Positions 5,879-8,030 of a stretch of 8,030 nucleotides of DNA are shown here, piece by piece. A model generated the notes under the pieces. It was not told the DNA's origin, did not search any database, and saw only the letters and a list, made by a program, of their open reading frames with translations. The stretch is from Deltaproteobacteria bacterium (GTDB lineage Bacteria; Desulfobacterota; Desulfarculia; Adiutricales; Adiutricaceae): contig JAIRZX010000009.1 of assembly GCA_031267005.1 (NCBI GenBank), positions 1 to 8,030 of the forward strand, given 5' to 3'. Each line of letters starts with the position of its first letter. The stretch's first letter is position 1. Made by a program: the position numbers and the translations under genes.

Positions 5879-8022
5879 GCGGTTCCCCCGGGCCCGCCTC
5901 GCGGCCCGCCGGCACGGGAGGCACAAGCCCGGCCGGACGCGGAAGCCCAGGAGGCGGCCGCGACGCCGTGGACGTCCCCGGGCCTCCTCCAGCCGGACCC
6001 GGCCCTCCTCCAGCCGGACCCGGCCCGATCCCTTCCCGCCCGGATCCGCCCGATCCCCCCGAACCCGCCCTGCCCCCAGATCTTCCCGAGCCTGCATTGC
6101 CCCACGAGCCCCCAAAGCCTCCCAGGCCGCCCGAGCCTCCGAAACCGCGCGCCGCCCCGTTTTGGAGGCGGCGGCGCGCCCGCCGGGCCCTGTCCTCCGC
6201 CCTCAACCTCGCCGCCGCCCTCTTCTTCCTCCTGGCTGCCTTCCACGTGGTTTTGGGGAGGCTCGCGGATCCGCTGGAGTCCGGCGGGGGATGGGACTGG
6301 ACGGTGAGGCTCACGGACCGGAACGGGGAGCTTTTGAGGGAGTACCTCTCCCCCAGCCTCACCAGGAGGGACCGGACCCCCCTGGCGGGCTTTTCCGGGC
6401 ACCTGGTGGACGCCGTCCTGGCCGCCGAGGACAAGAGGTTCTTCTCGCACCCGGGGGCGGATCCCCTGGCGCTCGCGAGGGCGGCTTTGGAGGACCTCAA
6501 GGCCGGGAAGATAGTCTCGGGCGGCTCGACCCTGACCATGCAGCTGGCGCGGCTGTCGATGGGGCTCTCCCCGGGGCCCAGGACCTTCGCCAGGAAGCTC
6601 AAGGAAACGCTTACCGCTTTCCTGATAGAGCGCAGGCACACCAAACCGGAGATACTCGAGGCCTACCTCAACCTCGCCCCCACGGGAGGCGGGACCGAGG
6701 GGTTCGCCGCGGCGTCCGCCAGGTACCTTGGGAAGCCCCCGTCCTCCCTGAGCCCCGCCGAAGCCGCCCTGCTGGCCGGGCTCCCGGCCTCGCCGGAACG
6801 CTTCAGCCCCTTCCGGCACCCGGAACGGGCCGTGAGGCGCCGGAACCGGGTGCTGGACCGCATGCTCCTCTCGGGCGCCATTTCGGAGGAAGAGCACTCG
6901 AGGGCGGTCAGCGAGCCCGTGAGGCTCTCCCGCGAGGACCCTCCCTTTCTGGCCCCGCACTTCGCGGCCCGGGCCAGGGACGCGTTTCCGGACGAGCCCC
7001 CGGAGACCGTGCGCTCCACGCTCGATCTGTCCCTCCAGCTGGAGGTCGAGGCAATGGCCCGGGACACGGTGGGGCGCTACCGCGACCAGGGCCTGGAGCA
7101 GGTGGCGGTGGCGGTGATGAGCCTGCCGGACAGGGAGATCCTCGCCTGGGTCGGCTCGGCGGACTTCCACAACCCCCGGGACGGCCAGCTGGACGGCGTG
7201 ACGGCCCCCCGCCAGCCGGGATCGGCCTTGAAGCCGTTCATCTACGCCATGGCCTTCGAGGAGGGCGTGATAGCCCCCAGCTCGCTCATGGCCGACGAGC
7301 CCTCGGACTACCCCGGCTGGAACGGGGTCTTCAGCCCCCGCAACTACTCCGGGGCCTTCTCGGCCCCGGTTAGCGCGAGGACCGCGCTGGGCAGCTCCTT
7401 GAACATCCCGGCCGTAAACCTCACGAACGTGCTGGGCGTCTCCAAGGTGCTCGCGAAGCTCCGGGAACTGGGAATGGGCACGCTCGACCGCGACCAGGAC
7501 TTCTACGGGCTCGGCATCTCGCTGGGCGGCGGGGAGGTGAGCTTGATCGATCTCCTGAGCGCCTACGCGGCGCTTTTCGACCAGGGGATCTGGAAGCCGT
7601 CTGAAATCTTCATGCCCCCCCCGGCCCCCGGGACGGCGGGGGCCTCCCCCTCCCGCCCGCCGACCGCCGCCCGCAGGGTTTTCTCGCCCGAGGCGGCCTT
7701 CCTGGTCAGGAACGTGCTTTCCGACGACAGGGCGAGGGCCCTGGGCTTCGGGGAGGGCGGCATACTCGCCACCCCGTACCCTTCGGCGGTGAAGACGGGA
7801 ACCTCCACCAACTTCAAGGACAACTTCTGCCTGGGCTTCACCGCCCGCTACGCGGTGGGGGTGTGGGCCGGGAACTTCCAGGCGAGGCCCATTCTGACCT
7901 CGAAAAGATATACGCCTCCGGGTCGGGCTTGCTCAACATCATCAACGATATCCTGGACATTTCCAAGATCGAGGCGGGGGGATTTGAAATCGTCCCTGCC
8001 GATTACGACACAGCGACGCTGA
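5863..8022 (+). CDS. pbpC: Penicillin-binding protein 1C, C-terminally truncated and chimeric
   Basis: This is a bifunctional class A enzyme anchored in the inner membrane that polymerises lipid II into glycan strands and crosslinks peptides. From the ATG at 5863 there is a Gly/Pro-rich cytoplasmic segment to about residue 100, a basic RRRRARR stretch, and one membrane helix (about 112-130, LNLAAALFFLLAAFHVVL). The GT51 domain follows, with AAEDKRFFSHPG (catalytic Glu189), GGSTLTMQLAR and KPEILEAYLNLAP. The transpeptidase domain has SALK (Ser454), SLN (Ser512) and KTG (Lys644).

PBP1C homology ends at VGVWAGNF (residue 672, base 7878). The last 47 codons to TGA at 8020-8022 are histidine-kinase DNA read in the wrong frame, so the usual C-terminal BiPBP_C domain is missing. 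The ATG overlaps fabD by 16 bp. GTG at 5968, with AGGAGG 13 nt upstream, is an alternative start, and so is GTG at 5791. The alpha-2-macroglobulin gene that often accompanies pbpC is not upstream. Whether the truncated protein is active is unknown. Confidence 0.92.
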   Translation: MPGPVGGSPGPASRPAGTGGTSPAGRGSPGGGRDAVDVPGPPPAGPGPPPAGPGPIPSRPDPPDPPEPALPPDLPEPALPHEPPKPPRPPEPPKPRAAPFWRRRRARRALSSALNLAAALFFLLAAFHVVLGRLADPLESGGGWDWTVRLTDRNGELLREYLSPSLTRRDRTPLAGFSGHLVDAVLAAEDKRFFSHPGADPLALARAALEDLKAGKIVSGGSTLTMQLARLSMGLSPGPRTFARKLKETLTAFLIERRHTKPEILEAYLNLAPTGGGTEGFAAASARYLGKPPSSLSPAEAALLAGLPASPERFSPFRHPERAVRRRNRVLDRMLLSGAISEEEHSRAVSEPVRLSREDPPFLAPHFAARARDAFPDEPPETVRSTLDLSLQLEVEAMARDTVGRYRDQGLEQVAVAVMSLPDREILAWVGSADFHNPRDGQLDGVTAPRQPGSALKPFIYAMAFEEGVIAPSSLMADEPSDYPGWNGVFSPRNYSGAFSAPVSARTALGSSLNIPAVNLTNVLGVSKVLAKLRELGMGTLDRDQDFYGLGISLGGGEVSLIDLLSAYAALFDQGIWKPSEIFMPPPAPGTAGASPSRPPTAARRVFSPEAAFLVRNVLSDDRARALGFGEGGILATPYPSAVKTGTSTNFKDNFCLGFTARYAVGVWAGNFQARPILTSKRYTPPGRACSTSSTISWTFPRSRRGDLKSSLPITTQRR
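5983..6024 (+). repeat. 21-bp perfect tandem repeat encoding PPPAGPG twice
   Basis: Two identical 21-bp units (5983-6003 and 6004-6024) encode PPPAGPG PPPAGPG in the cytoplasmic Pro-rich N-terminal segment of PBP1C. The repeat keeps frame, so copy number could vary without breaking the gene. Confidence 0.85.
7869..7878. other. Breakpoint joining pbpC to a histidine kinase gene
   Basis: PBP1C homology reads through VWAGNF (to 7878) in frame 1, while kinase homology reads from RELPGE (from 7869) in frame 3. About 8-10 bases (around CGGGAACTTC) are therefore compatible with both parents, which is microhomology at the crossover. No transposon ends or target duplication are visible. Either a deletion or rearrangement in the genome or a misassembly would give this pattern. 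Confidence 0.75.
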
Positions 8023-8030
8023 TAGAGAGC
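7869..8030 (+). CDS. Sensor histidine kinase fragment (second DHp helix onward), lacking its 5' part and running off the right edge
   Basis: In the third frame the sequence reads RELPGEAHSDLEKIYASG, then SGLLNIINDILDISKIEAG, then GFEIVPADYDTATLIES. This is the end of the first and the whole second helix of the DHp (HisKA) dimerisation domain of a hybrid-type sensor kinase, followed by the linker to the ATPase domain. In intact kinases the phosphorylated His (SHEIRTP motif) lies some 20-30 residues before this point, together with the sensor domains. None of that is present, because upstream DNA is pbpC. A GTG at 7863 could open the frame, but the product would lack the phospho-acceptor His. 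The ATPase domain presumably lies beyond the window. The fragment is confidently a kinase. Whether the join is biological is uncertain. Confidence 0.85.

Noticed and set aside
4966..7170. A 734-codon minus-strand open frame opposite fabD and pbpC
   Set aside because: It is a shadow of two well-supported plus-strand genes. Its Gly/Arg/Pro-rich reading has no recognisable domain.

Overview
The window is GC-rich (roughly 65-72% in the coding part) apart from a short AT-rich block. It carries bacterial cell-envelope and lipid genes, decayed genes, and a break at the right edge. A class A penicillin-binding protein of the PBP1C type, a TPR-CHAT protein and a DHp-type sensor kinase together suggest a high-GC Gram-negative bacterium, possibly Desulfobacterota/deltaproteobacteria-like. 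That taxonomic guess is inference from family flavour and is weak.

Layout. Positions 1-50 appear to hold the first 16 codons of a minus-strand gene that leaves the window, with a good Shine-Dalgarno sequence and a sigma70-like promoter at 102-130. Positions about 131-2063 have no convincing intact gene. They comprise a GC-rich, partly pyrimidine-rich stretch, a possible decayed minus-strand reading frame (795-1172), an AT-rich island of about 22% GC (1388-1632), and mixed sequence with another doubtful minus-strand tail. Positions about 2064-4501 hold a pseudogene of a TPR-CHAT protein (tandem 42-residue TPR units followed by a caspase-like CHAT protease domain). It has no start, an 8-bp tandem duplication that breaks frame, two mutually compensating frameshifts, and a premature TAA 24 codons before its true, still readable end. 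Its CHAT His/Cys pair is still present.

Positions 4502-4975 are an intergenic stretch with a near-consensus promoter (4676-4704) and a leader of about 265 nt with two adjacent perfect hairpins. This promoter should drive fabD (4976-5878, malonyl-CoA:ACP transacylase) and the overlapping pbpC (from about 5863, penicillin-binding protein 1C). One gene supplies malonyl-ACP for fatty-acid synthesis and the other polymerises and crosslinks peptidoglycan, so the pair would link membrane and wall synthesis.

At about 7869-7878 the PBP1C homology stops abruptly after VGVWAGNF. The sequence switches, in a different frame, into the second DHp helix of a histidine kinase (RELPGEAHSDLEK... to the window end). 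The two families share about 8 bases at the crossover. This is either a microhomology deletion/rearrangement or an assembly chimera, and it leaves pbpC without its C-terminal domain and the kinase without its sensor and H-box. I see no CRISPR array, tRNA, rRNA or intact insertion sequence, and no clearly new system. The main signals are the gene decay and the chimeric junction.
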